A DNA stretch of 64,000 nucleotides from Siderastrea radians (Eukaryota; Cnidaria; Anthozoa; Scleractinia; Rhizangiidae): the NCBI GenBank assembly GCA_964017195.1, contig OZ024895.1, forward strand, positions 13,614,534-13,678,533, written 5' to 3'. The notes under the pieces are model-generated. The model was not told the DNA's origin. It saw only the letters and a list, made by a program, of their open reading frames with translations, and ran no database searches. The position numbers and the translations under genes were made by a program. This document shows, in pieces, positions 13,201 to 25,458 of this stretch (position 1 is the first letter of the stretch; every line of letters starts with the position of its first letter).

Positions 13201-16200
13201 CCCAGAAGCTCACAATTTTTTTTAAAGGTTTTGTACAATTTTGTTCTCGGGCCGACATGGGTTTCACAAATTAAGCTTTAATTGAATTAGACTGAAACGA
13301 GCAAGTCAGTCTTGCGTCAAAACAAACACTGTTTTATCGCAGCGTGTGAAATGAAAACAGCCTCTTTACAGCCACAAACAAAAAGAAAACTTTTACATAG
13401 AAGCTTAAAGAATCTTATCGCCTGACCAGGTAAGAAGGAAATCTTTGCTTTGGTAACGTTTTTAGGCAAATTGTTTGCGGCCGGTAAACAGATCGATAGA
13501 TGTTCCGTGACAACACGGGCTTTTGCCAAATTTGCATACTGATCGAAAGTGATATATTTATTGCTGTGAGCGTTGAAAATACCGAGAAATCGGCTAAAAC
13601 GGTTGAAACGGCGAAAGAAAAATATTGCCATTTACAGTCTGACTTCTAGCAGTATTTTAACGCATCTCCAAACATTTACGGTTCTGAAATTGGTTTATCG
13701 GTCGCTCAAGCGTTTTGTTTATTTTGGATCAAAATGGCGAACATTTGGGAATTTCGCAGAGCTCTGTACGGCGCGCAGTAAAGAGTGCCCACAAATTTTA
13801 TTTCATACATTTCTATAATGGTGTTAGTACTTTTGAGTTACAATAGACACGATTCTAGATCAGGTCCCACATTCGACAAAATGGCTTTCAACTACAGGCA
13901 TGTCGCGTTTTCAACATTTCGGAGTTTGTTGGGAGTCAATTTAAAAAAATCATAACTTAACGAAACTTAAATAGATCTCAATTATTAAACCTGTACACTA
14001 TCGAGGGAAGATGAAACTTCAATATGTAAAAAAATCAGCTCGTTAAATTGAGTAATAAAGTTTTGGTAGCGACCGTCATTTATGGCAAATTTACGGAGTC
14101 TCCAATGGCGAATTGCGTGGTTTTGAGGTGACTTTGAAAATCGCCTCGCAAAAAATATAAAATATCGAATTGATCCAAATAAATGTGATATTTGTTATTG
14201 GGATATAATTGTCGACTTTCACTGAAAAAATCAGGGAAATCGGCGAAGGTCCGAAAAAAGCCTTGTCCGTTCTTACACGGACGCTCTCTTAAATCTCTAG
14301 ATTTTCTTCCAATGCATACGTTAAAACGAACCTGTATTCGAGAGAGACCTTCATTATATTAAGATGACGCGGACACCAAAATCAAGATATTTTGTTACGA
14401 GAAACCTGCATTAAGCAGACACCGAGTTTCCAGAAGGTGTTTTTATGACATTGTGGCATTGCTATCTGCTTTGAAAAGCCTTTTTTCCCGGTAATTTATT
14501 AGGAGGGTCGTACAGGGGTATTCTCGTGACGCGTGATTAGCTGATTTTATTTTCCGTGAAACGTGAATGCAATGAATTTATTCTTCGTGACCTGTGACCG
14601 GAAGGTTTCGCGTGACACGTGAAGAGCTTGAATTAATAACCGATATTCGTGATTTCACCATTTTATTCTACGTGATTTTGAGACGCGAGACTGGCGAGAC
14701 CTCCGGACGATTTATTAAGACTAAAAACATCAAATGTGACCTCCGCATAATTATCGTACCGTCTCGTAAGGCATCCGGAACTACCAAGTAGCCGGGAGCT
14801 TCCCTTGTTGACCTTCGCTTAATCTTCGTTGACGTCGTCAGTCGTAAAGTGAAAATCTATTGTGCAATTCACGTGCTTTGCATGCGTGTCATGTGTCAGA
14901 TGCTTACTCTTAGGTGACTCCTCGACAGGAGGTCAAGGGTCGGTCAATGACTCAAAGGACAGTGATCCTAAACATGGCAGCGCAATCGGAGATCGAGACT
15001 AGTACGATGAGGATTGAGTGTGTTATATTTTACGTGGACCCAAAGTCCGTGGGTTCACTAAATTTCCTTGGGAAGGAACGAGTTCGTTTTCTTATTACGA
15101 ATGAGCATTCGTCTTTGCCAGTTTTTAGCAAAAAGTTCATGGAATTTGCCGGATTAAAGGCAGAGGCTGAGAAACGTGGCCTCGGCTCCTCTATCGAGCT
15201 TAAATTCTGTCGGCTCGAAAAGGGAAGAGACTTCAGTAAGGCCTTCGCAATTAACACACAACAGCAATGGGACGAGGAGAGGCCATTACTGTCAGCGAGT
15301 ACATCTTCTTTACAAGGTAACAACTTATTCATTTAGATGCAATACTCGACAACAAGGGCCGAGGTTCAGTTTCTCGAAGTTTAAACTTTATTAAAATACG
15401 ATATCAAGGTTAATAAGATAAAGAGGTTAATAAGATAATGAGGTCAATGAGGTTAATAAGATATCTTTGTTGCCCCGTCGATCTATGGCCCAAGCTAGCG
15501 CGGAGAACGATCATGCGTATCTTACCTCCCACTCTAGAGAAAAGAAAGAAATTCAAGTCAATCGCGCACGAAGCAAACTGCATTTGAAGACAGAATGACG
15601 AGTGAATTTTATTGGCTTTCGAAATTAGTTTAGCTATTGGCTCGATTGATATAGAGATTTATAAAATTTCCGAAAATCCTGACATTTTTAAATTAGCGGA
15701 ACTATTTTGCAATTTGGGCCCCATTTTGTAAACTGTTTTTATGTGTGGCATATAGACCTTAGATAAAATTTATTTCTGAATCCCTTCCAGTTAACGTTTT
15801 AAGAAAAGAAATCACGTTTGAAAAAGCGTTGCCTATTATCAAGGTCTGCCTCGCAACAGACAGTTCAGACCCCACTAGCACGTCCATCAGCAAACCTAGG
15901 AAAACAGGAAGGAAGAGATCCGTAGCAAAGCTGGAGGATGAAGACCTCGTTAAAAAAATCAAAAGAGGTGAAGACGTTGAGCGAAATGAAAGACAGAAAA
16001 AAGAGCTCGAGGAGATGAACAAAGGTGCGAATAAAATATTTTTTGCGTCGCCCTTAGGGGGGAAGGGGCGATAAATCTATATTACTTTGCAGAAACGAGC
16101 TTTCAACAGATTTTTATAGTTTGTTTTTCTTTTGTTGATCAGTGATCGCGTGGATGGTGGTGTAGGGATGGGGGAGGGGGATAATCTCACTGCTAGGTCC

Positions 16201-19200
16201 CTATTGGGACGTAAACGCTTAAAATCTTATTTGACTTATAGCTAGTACACACACAAAGAAAAACTTCCCTCCAACGGGACCCATAGTTTCCTTACATGTT
16301 TGATATTTCGTGTTACCATAATAGAGTCTACAAGCTGAGTACCATTTAAATTCTATTTCAGCACTAGAAGAGCTTAATGGCAGCAAGGCGGTGAATGAGT
16401 ATACTATTCTGTGTGGGCGTTGTAAGAAGCAGAAGCTGGTGCCAGTAGATCGAACCCTCAAAGCAAGGACGGAATACTTCAAGAAAAGTATGTGGCTCCT
16501 TTGCATGATCAGACAAAAAAAATTCTAGACTTTCCTAGACCTCTTTCAGTAGTTTTTTTTAACAATAATATTTTGTTTTATATTTTAGAGCACTATGATA
16601 CTGCTTGTACAAACCAAAAATCCGCAGAGGACAAGAGTCAGAAATCAACTGCTGAGATTGCTAAGATGAGAAATATGATGCAAAAGTTTGTTACACAAAC
16701 CGCTCACTAACGCCTCTTGCTCTAACAATGCTGATTTTGACTGTGACCGTGATCAAGAATTAGACTGCCATGTCAATGCCTCCATGCAGTAAGGACGTTA
16801 ATGTGCATCTACTTGTAGTTTGAAAAATAAAAGTTTACAGCGAGTCAGATTTCAAGAATGTATTAGTGATGTTTGTATCGAAAGCCACACGGTGGAATAG
16901 AAACCTAGCGTATAATCTTTTCATAATATTCGTTTTTTGTTAAATGTGATTATTTTAATTTCTTGTTCACCCTTAAATGTGGAGCCTTTAATGATGTAAA
17001 ACACATGATAATAAAGAAATAATTAACATCTTGGCAGAGCTGGTTAAGAGTCTTACTTGACTTTTAGTGTAATGGTACGAATGTACTTCCACTCTACAGG
17101 TTTTCTGATCATGATATGGGTGATAGTGACCAAGATAATGAATTAAACAATGAGCTACGATATCGACACCGACACGGACCTCCTGACAGCTTCAGATTCC
17201 GAAGACTACAAATGCAATATGGACCTCCAGTCTAATAATTCAAATGGTGAAGAGACAGACAGTGACATACACAAGGAATATTTCATATTTCCCATATCGC
17301 TGGAGAAAGCAGATGATGTTTGCATAAGATTAAATAGTTTAATTAAAAACGGCCAAATTCCAAAGGACAGAATATTTTACAAATATCTTGATTCCGTTTC
17401 GTATGCTATGATTGATCCAAGCCACAAATATGATGACCAAGTTGTCGAATTTTTCAACTCTGTTAAATTTCTTGGTGTAGAGAGGACTGTGAACTTTATC
17501 CGGGGTCCCATGTGGCACGGTTGCGGCAGTGGTGGAGTTTTTACTCCAGACCGCGCTAAACCAAACCTCGGAGGACCCGGACGAACGACAAGATTAAAGC
17601 ATTCATCAGGATATACTACTTCAAGTGGGGTAATCAAGACTTGGCTTGATTCATTTTTGACACTTACTGTAGATCCATCTGTGGGCGTGAAGCCACTTGT
17701 TGATACACCGATTATTAAAGTAATTGGCGCAGCAATGGAGAACGATGGGACAGCTTTAAAGTCTGCAGTACAATACGACGAGAAACAGAAAACAAATGTT
17801 GGTTTGAAGATGACAGCCGATATAGAATTTGTCAAGGCCAATCCAGTCCCAAAATCTGAATTTCTCAAAGAAAATGTGGTGACAGAGGCAAATGTAACAT
17901 ATTTGTCGACGACGGACAACGGGGTTGCCATGCCAGTCAGTGTCACCTACAAACCCAAGGCAGGCAAAACAGGAGGCGAGATGAAAGAACAATTTCTCAA
18001 TGAAGTTGAGGTGTTACAAACGTGCCATTGTTGTATAAAGGCAGCGGCTTCATCACGGCATATTATTGATAAACCTGCTACAGCGATTTGTAAAAGTGCA
18101 TGCCAGGCTTGCATAGAGACTGCTTCTGTCTGCAATACCTGTCGTGATCAAGGGCAGCTTAGCCACATACCATCTCTTCGTGCTTGCCAACGGTGCCTTG
18201 AAGCTAATGTCCAGTGTTCTCGAGCAGTAGTTCTTGTTTTGGCATCGGACTGTGAATCAGGGAACAAAAGAGCCTTTGAATTGATTTCTCAGAGCAAAAA
18301 TGATGGATCGTTGCCCCCTCAGTTTATATTCGTTTGTCTACCTGATGCCGTCCATGTAGGCAAAAGTCTAAAGTGTAGCTTCGCCAACTGGATGTTGTTA
18401 TTGGATGAGGAGAGAGCATGTTTATCTATGCTGCATACAATCCGAGATTCAGACCCGGAATTAAAAACGTTGTTACCAAGAGACAGTGTCCTAAATAAAG
18501 ATCGGATGGATATAAACTGTATACTTCATTTGAGTAAAGAGGCTGTGTTAGCTCGTCTCCGCACCGTCGATCGTGTGGTACACTCAGTTCTCCCGGACAG
18601 TTACAAGATCAGCGACACCAACAAGGTAGGGCTATATCCGCATCCTGTAGCAATTTGCCCCGGCGAGCAAGGAAAACTTCTTGTTCTGGACTATGCTCCA
18701 TTGAAGAACCTCACCAGGCTTCTAGGAGTTAGGCTTCATGTCCCAGCAGACGTCAAGGTTGTTGGAGAATGCCATGGTGCAGCTAAATCGCTTGCTTGCT
18801 GCGATGGAATAGCTTATGTAAGCTGTCCCTCAAGCATACAACCATGTTCATTAACAAAGAAGCCAACACTACAGCCAAAACGTCTTAAGAAAGTAGAACT
18901 CACTTCTGAGTTAGAGAAGAGAGGTCTTAACACACTAGGAACAGTTCCGGTTCTCCGAGAACGACTCTCTATGCACCTAAAACATTTAGAAAGAACATAT
19001 GCAGAAACCAAAAGTGACCTGACTAAAGTTCAACTTTCTCGAAAGCTTGAGCCTTCGAGCATCGCTAAGGCAAGCGATAGTATCATCCTTTGTGCCAGCG
19101 ATGTGGACAAGGTTATCTATTCCATTACATTAGAGATGGATGGAGTGACAGTTAAAGGCAATGTTACTGTTCTGACAAAATACTCAGCCTCTTGCACAGA

Positions 19201-22200
19201 AGTAGTGTCCATGTGCCTTAACAGTAACATCCTTTATCTGTCCCACAAGGGCAACCCAGGTGGGATCCTAGCTATTGCAATGTCAACACTTGAGGAAACT
19301 ATAATCCTACGAAACGGAACTGAAGAATGTAGTGGAAGCGCACACGTCGCCTCGTACCTCGCTGGTATAGTTTATGCGGACATCGGAAGCCTGCAAATAA
19401 AGATGAAGATCTGTGGTGAGGAGGCTGTAGTTATTGCTGGCACAGGAAAGGAAGGTAATGCAAATGGGAAGGGAGACAAAGCAACATTTGCGCAGCCTAT
19501 GGGCATATGTGTGGAGTTCGATAAGAACATATTCATTACCGATGCTCAAACAGGCTCTGTCAAGCTAATTACCTCGATAAAAGGCATTGTAAAATATCTA
19601 GGCCATCTTGGACTCCTGTATAAAGCCTTTTCTGTTCATATGAAACATCAGACAGTGCCAAAACGTTCCCTTCCCCAAGCAATCGAGCTTCTGGAAGAAC
19701 TTGACAGTTACTTGGGAACAACGACGGAAAAAACATTGTCGCATAGCAACGATGACAGCACAGGTAAACCAAGCGGTTCTCGAGGCACAATTTCTAATCA
19801 GACAAAGCTTTCGGACAATATGATCTTAAATGTGCTGAAAGATCTGGAGGCGTTAGTTAGAGAACATAACCCAAGCTACACCATTGATCTGCACTCCTGT
19901 CTGACAGTTCAGGTTGAAAACCTACACGCAGTTGGTCATTTCAAGGACCAGTTCCCCACCCTTTTGCAATACGCACGGAATCTGGCAAATACTGTATACG
20001 AAAGCATTAAGCGTGTAGTTCCCTGGAGTGCGTATTACTTCACACACGATAAATCATATTATCCTGTTCTGCGTCAGAGCACTCCAGTAAATGCCATTCC
20101 AAAACTGGAGCATCTTAAGGCAATAAGACAATTAAATAGGCAGGAAAGAGACCTTATGATTGAGTGGGCGACAACTAATGGACAAGCTGCACGACAGAGA
20201 AGTGTGAGGCAAGAGACCACCATGTTCAAGGCCGGAACATTGCGGTTAAACATGTACAGAACGTCACACTATCCCAAAGATAAAGTTTCATTTAGCCCTA
20301 ACACTGTCGAAGGGCAACCTGTTACTTCTGCTACGACTGAGACGCCTTCTACATCACACGAGGCCATTGAAGAGAGTCAAGTAGTAGAGGCAACCGAGGT
20401 AGAAGAGGAGGAAGAGTACGACACTGACTCAGATTCTGACGATCCTCCCGCGGACAATGACGAGGAAGATACATTAGACGATTTGATGTTTCTTCGGGCC
20501 GTTACTACACGAAATGGACGAATGGTTAGAGTCGTCTTTCGAGAATGATGGAGGTAGGCAATTTGTAGTACGCAGCCTTTCCTCGGCCTTTTCTTAGCCT
20601 TAATCAATTTTGATTTCTTCCAACATTCTTTGTAGCGTAAGAACAGGATAAAAGAGTACGTTTCTTTCTTATTTTCGTGATTCGGGAAAATGAAATTTCA
20701 ATATCCGTGATCCGTGATTCGTTAATTTTTTCGTCCGTGAATCGTGCTAGAGACTCCCCCTGTACGACCCTCTATTAATTCTACCGTGAATGGCCAGTTG
20801 CGAAAGGTTTGCGGTAAACCATAAAAATAACATAAATAAAATAAGAATGCGGGTAAACAAAGGTGGAGATATAAGAGGAAAATAATTAATTGTTGTTTTG
20901 CAATTTATCAGAACCTGCATTAAGAGGACACTGTGTTAAGCAGATACAAGCGAGGGTCCCAAGGGTGTTCACTTAATACAGGTTTCACTGTACCTCCGAG
21001 GGTTAAGCCCCCGTTCATCAGATGGCATTGTGCAGCTTTGCTGTTACAATTATTACGTTATTCGATCGTGCTGGCAATTTTGTGGTTTCAATTATACTAC
21101 TTTCAGGCCAGTTCTGACGATGTTCCCTTGTTACAGCGCAAACAATCAGGAGCCTCGTATGGCGGGTCCAACTTGACGAAACTGAAAGCATTTAAACTTG
21201 TTGAACGCGATACACCTCTTCTCCTTTTGCCCAATTTCTTTGCTATTGGAGATATAAACGTATTTATTCTTCAACAAATTGTCACTATGCCCGTGTATGA
21301 TCAGGGAGCCCTCAATATCTGTCATCCGCACATGACAGATATCCAGCGATATACGTAGCTGACCATATTAGGAAGTGCACTGTAGATCTTTTTTTCACAG
21401 CCTGTTCAGGCGGCCATTTTGAAAAGCGAGGCAGTTTTAGCAGTGTTCTCCGGAAATTTGATCACCCTCAAAGAAATATTCCAGACTAAATTCTCTCAAA
21501 AAGTCAACAAGTATTTGCTTCAGCTTACCAGAGATTGATTTGGAATTTCATAGTGAAAACTCAACCGAGAAAATGCTATTGTGAGCGAAGCATGTTTTAA
21601 CTTCAAACTTACTTGCTCACGGAAAGTGGTAAAGTTTAAAAGATATTTGTTCATAGGAGGAGGACTTATTCTCGCTAAGATAGTATTTTTTTACTTTGTC
21701 TTGTTATTTCCAAACATAAGTTTGTGAATGAGTATTTTTTAAGTGAACAATAGTAAACTTCGATTTCTTGAAGTTTTGCTTTGGTGCTTAGGTGTTGCTA
21801 GCTTTTAGCATTTTTACCATAGAACCATGGTTTTTCTCCTTCTAAAAGTGGAAGTCGATGAGAATGTGTTGATTAATAAAACAATTATCCTGCTCAATCT
21901 TGCGGAATATCCCCTGATTTAAATTTTTAGTATCAGGCGATATTCTGTGCGATTTTGCAGGATAATTGTTAAATATAAAGGATTGATCATCTTTCGCATC
22001 TTGTCTTCTCTTAAGAACCCTGCCTAAGAGGATTTAACTGTGTTCTTTCCATAGGTTCACGTGAAGTTCATCCCGCTGTTTACATCTCTGTCACCATTTT
22101 TGTGCTGATATTTATTGTTATTGTGATGTTTTTCCTCTGGAGAAGACGCATTCGTGCAAGTACGTCAATTGCGAGCTTTAGCGACCCCAATGGCAACACT

Positions 22201-25200
22201 AATAAAAACTTCTCTTAAAACATTTACATCAACAATGATTTGTCTAGACATAAACAAGCAAAAATAAACGATAAAAACCGACGTTTCGGTGTCTTCATGA
22301 CGCCATTGTCAAGGTAACTTATGTACATTACTACAAGTATTTTAAAGCAGGGTTGGTGCTAAAATTAGCATAACAGAGGTTGCGAAAATAAAAAATCACA
22401 CAAATATTCGCACGGATAGAGTCAGATTGCAGATTGCACTGTTCACAAGACAACTAAAACCTAATCTTAACGTGCAATCTGACTCTATTCGTGCGAATAT
22501 TTGTGTGATTTTTTATTTTCGCAACCTCTGTTATGTTAATTTTAGCATCAACGCTGCTTTAAAATACTTGTAGTAATGTACATCAGTTCCTTGACAATGG
22601 CGTTATGAAGACACCGAAACGTCGGTTTTTATCGTTAATGTTTGCTTGTTTATAACATTTACATTCCTTAAACTATTTCGTAATTCACCTTACCTTTTCC
22701 ACTAGAAAATATGGCCGAACAAACCTGAAAATGAATTCTGTAGAGATTTCGTTCAAGTTAAAAAGGAAACAGATGAATTGCCTTGGTGTGCTTACGTTCT
22801 CTATAAACATCAAATATGGCCATTTCACGGCGTTATTTTGCAGAGGGTGGCCAAAAGTAAACAGAAATTTATAACGACAGTGCAGACTATATATTCTGCT
22901 GGAAATATATATAAAACAGGTATGCGCTAAGAAGTTTATTTGCTGTCATGGGCATAAATCTCCGGCATGAAATCATTAACCATCCTGCAATATGAAAAGC
23001 GATGGCTTTAAAGTTGACAACCCCCCCCCCCCCTAGCGCCTTAGCATAACTGAGTTACCCCCTGGAGGTCTCTTCGGTCTCTTAAGATCACTGTTTTATT
23101 CCCAAGTTATGGCAACTAGTGATTAAAAACAACATGTTTTATTCTCTTAGCGTGAACAAGGTGCCTATCAAGCTAAAATTTCACGCACTAAAAGAGATGG
23201 TTGCCATACTCCTTGGTGCATGTGCACTAACTGTGCACGCGCTTACGAGGCAAGAAGTTATTAGTACGTATTATTAGGCAATGTGGGAACTGCGATGACG
23301 ATTATTCTTTTTTTATCTTACTATGTCAGGAGTTCCACCAGAGACAAGCCAACAGGTTCAAACACATCAAATTATACAAGTTCCTGGGTAAGCTCTTAGC
23401 CCTGGCCATAAGAGACTCGAGACAATGCAGGTTTTACAATGCTGACATAGAAAGAGAGATTTTATACAATCCCCACCAAAAATAAAATCAAACAGTCATT
23501 TGTATTGGGATAAATTTATGTTGCGGGATAAAGAAAAAACTTGGCGACATATTTTTTTTTCGCAATGCAATTTAGTAAAGGGTTTTTCTTATCCTTTTAT
23601 TAATGCCAAGAAAAATCCACTTTCAAGTAAAAGTAGTTCTCATCAATTATTCCGACATCAATTTCCTCAGAGACGATTCTGGGGATTTTTATTGTCTGAA
23701 TACAAAATAAAACTTTGGATAGACAGTGAAAGATTTGGCTTCGTACATTTACTTTAAACCGTCAGGGCATATCGCTTACGTTATTATAACACACATGCCA
23801 TTATTGCATTCAACTGAAGGCTTAAACTTTTACCTGTGCTTTGTCGCTGATGAGATTAAGAAATTGTCCAATGCCATTCTCCTTAAACTGAATTAAGGGC
23901 TTGCTTTTTACGCGCGCTGTTTGCTGTCCTACATTTCGATATGCGATTGCATCTGATCATTTGTAGCAGGTTTTTATATCCTGCGCGCAGATGTCTCCAC
24001 ACTCAGGCTAGATATTTAATGCTCGTAGTAATTCAGTTTTCTTTAATAGCATCGTACCATTAGGCTATCTGCCATTTCACTTCTCTAACCCATCCCTTGC
24101 AGATTGATTGCCGAACTAAAATTTCTCTACCAGATGATTGTCAGTAGGTGGAATTTCATTCTCGCCGGATCTGCAATTTAAGCAAAAACCGTCAGTATCG
24201 CTGGATGCCGCTAATGTTTCTCATTTCTTGCCTCCATATAACATAACAACAATTTGTACTTGAAACTTCTTTAGTTTGATTTTGAGCTGCATTTATTCCT
24301 CCAAATCATCAATACCCTGTTATAAATACCCTTAACGTGCGCGTTATTGACGATTTAGCAGTGCTAGACTGCGAGTAGTCTCTAATTTTGGTGATAGCGA
24401 TTGTTTCGCCCGCCCCACAATCACAATCGCCAACATTAGGGACTACTCGCAGTCTATAGCAATGCTGTAGGGAACTGGGATAAATTGTTGTTGTTGTTAT
24501 TGTTTTTTGAGCTACATTTATTTCTCCAAATTATCACTATCCTGTCTCAAATACCGTGACTTGTGCGTCATTGAAGAGTTAGCAATGCTATAGTGAACTT
24601 AATTAAATTGTTGTTGTTGTTCGTGTTTGTAATTATTGTAGATTTTTGGTTTCAGAACAAATGAGACACCAAGAAACAAGTACCTTATATTTATGGTATG
24701 TCATTATTCATATAAAATTTATTTTGGAAAAACGGTTAAAAACGATAAAGCCAAGGCAATGTTTGTCTGAAAAAGCAGTGTTAAGACCACCTAACCTTAC
24801 CGCTTGGAACACAATGCGCTGGTGCAAAACAGACATTTCAGATATCTTAAGAGATTACTTACCAAGACACGATGAATAAGTGTTCATTCTCTGTTCCTAT
24901 TCAATTGATTAACCGGAGATTTTTGTTACAATTTTGCCTCTAGAATCCCAGAGAAGACCCCACAGGGGAAGAACAACCAGCTGACTACGATTATCCGAAA
25001 ATTGGAATCTATATGCCCCTTAATCCTTCGACGATGAGCTGGGAAATAAATCCGGAGGAGGTGACCATTATTAAAATCATCGGCAGAGGAGCGTTTTCCG
25101 AGGTTGCTAAAGCAACCGTGCGAAATTGCTTACGTAGTGGCGAGGAGAATACAACTGTAGCTGTGAAAAAGTTGAAAGGTGTGGGTATTTTAATTTGCAT

Positions 25201-25391
25201 TTCAACTAACATGTTCCACCATCATCATCGTCATCGTCGACATCATCATTGTAATTGGTATCATCATTAGAGTCATTCAGGAGACATCATCAATTATTAC
25301 TCTGTTGCGAGGAGAACACAACTATAGCTGTGAAAACGTTGAAAGTGGTTGATATTTTAATTTGCATGAAAACTAACATGTTCTATCGTCG

Positions 25392-25458
<67 letters not shown>

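Larger units (their letters stand above)
4833..14288 (-). mobile_element. Element K: 9456-bp DNA transposon with TTAA target duplication and about 1-kb inverted repeats (Kolobok-like)
   Basis: TTAA at 4829-4832 and 14289-14292 flanks ends that read GAGAGCGTCCGTG and its reverse complement. The inverted arms (4833-5845 and 13277-14288) match almost base for base. The interior carries a minus-strand transposase gene (12825 to 7619) and at least two younger nested elements. TTAA duplications are known for piggyBac and Kolobok; the termini lack the piggyBac CCY start, and the protein does not look like a piggyBac transposase, so Kolobok is the better guess. The near identity of the arms contrasts with the broken transposase, suggesting late mobilisation in trans or arm homogenisation. 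It sits in an RTK intron. Confidence 0.85.
14502..20772 (+). mobile_element. Element Z: about 6.27-kb two-gene DNA transposon, apparently intact
   Basis: The ends are GGAGGGTCGTACAGGGG on the left and CCCCTGTACGACCCTC on the right, perfect inverses over GAGGGTCGTACAGGGG. TATTA abuts both ends (14497-14501 and 20773-20777), a possible 5-bp target duplication, though one extra G on the left makes the exact boundary uncertain. Inside each end lie many CGTGA-type repeats, the usual form of transposase binding sites. The element carries a four-exon gene (14974-16710) and a long single-exon gene (17150-20548), both open and in the same direction. I cannot assign a superfamily with confidence. The combination of Cys cluster, SAP-like segment and zinc-finger accessory protein invites comparison with KDZ-type and Kolobok elements. 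It lies in the same RTK intron as element K. Confidence 0.8.

Noticed and set aside
17377..17946. 189-aa minus-strand frame
   Set aside because: Shadow of the 1132-aa gene of element Z.
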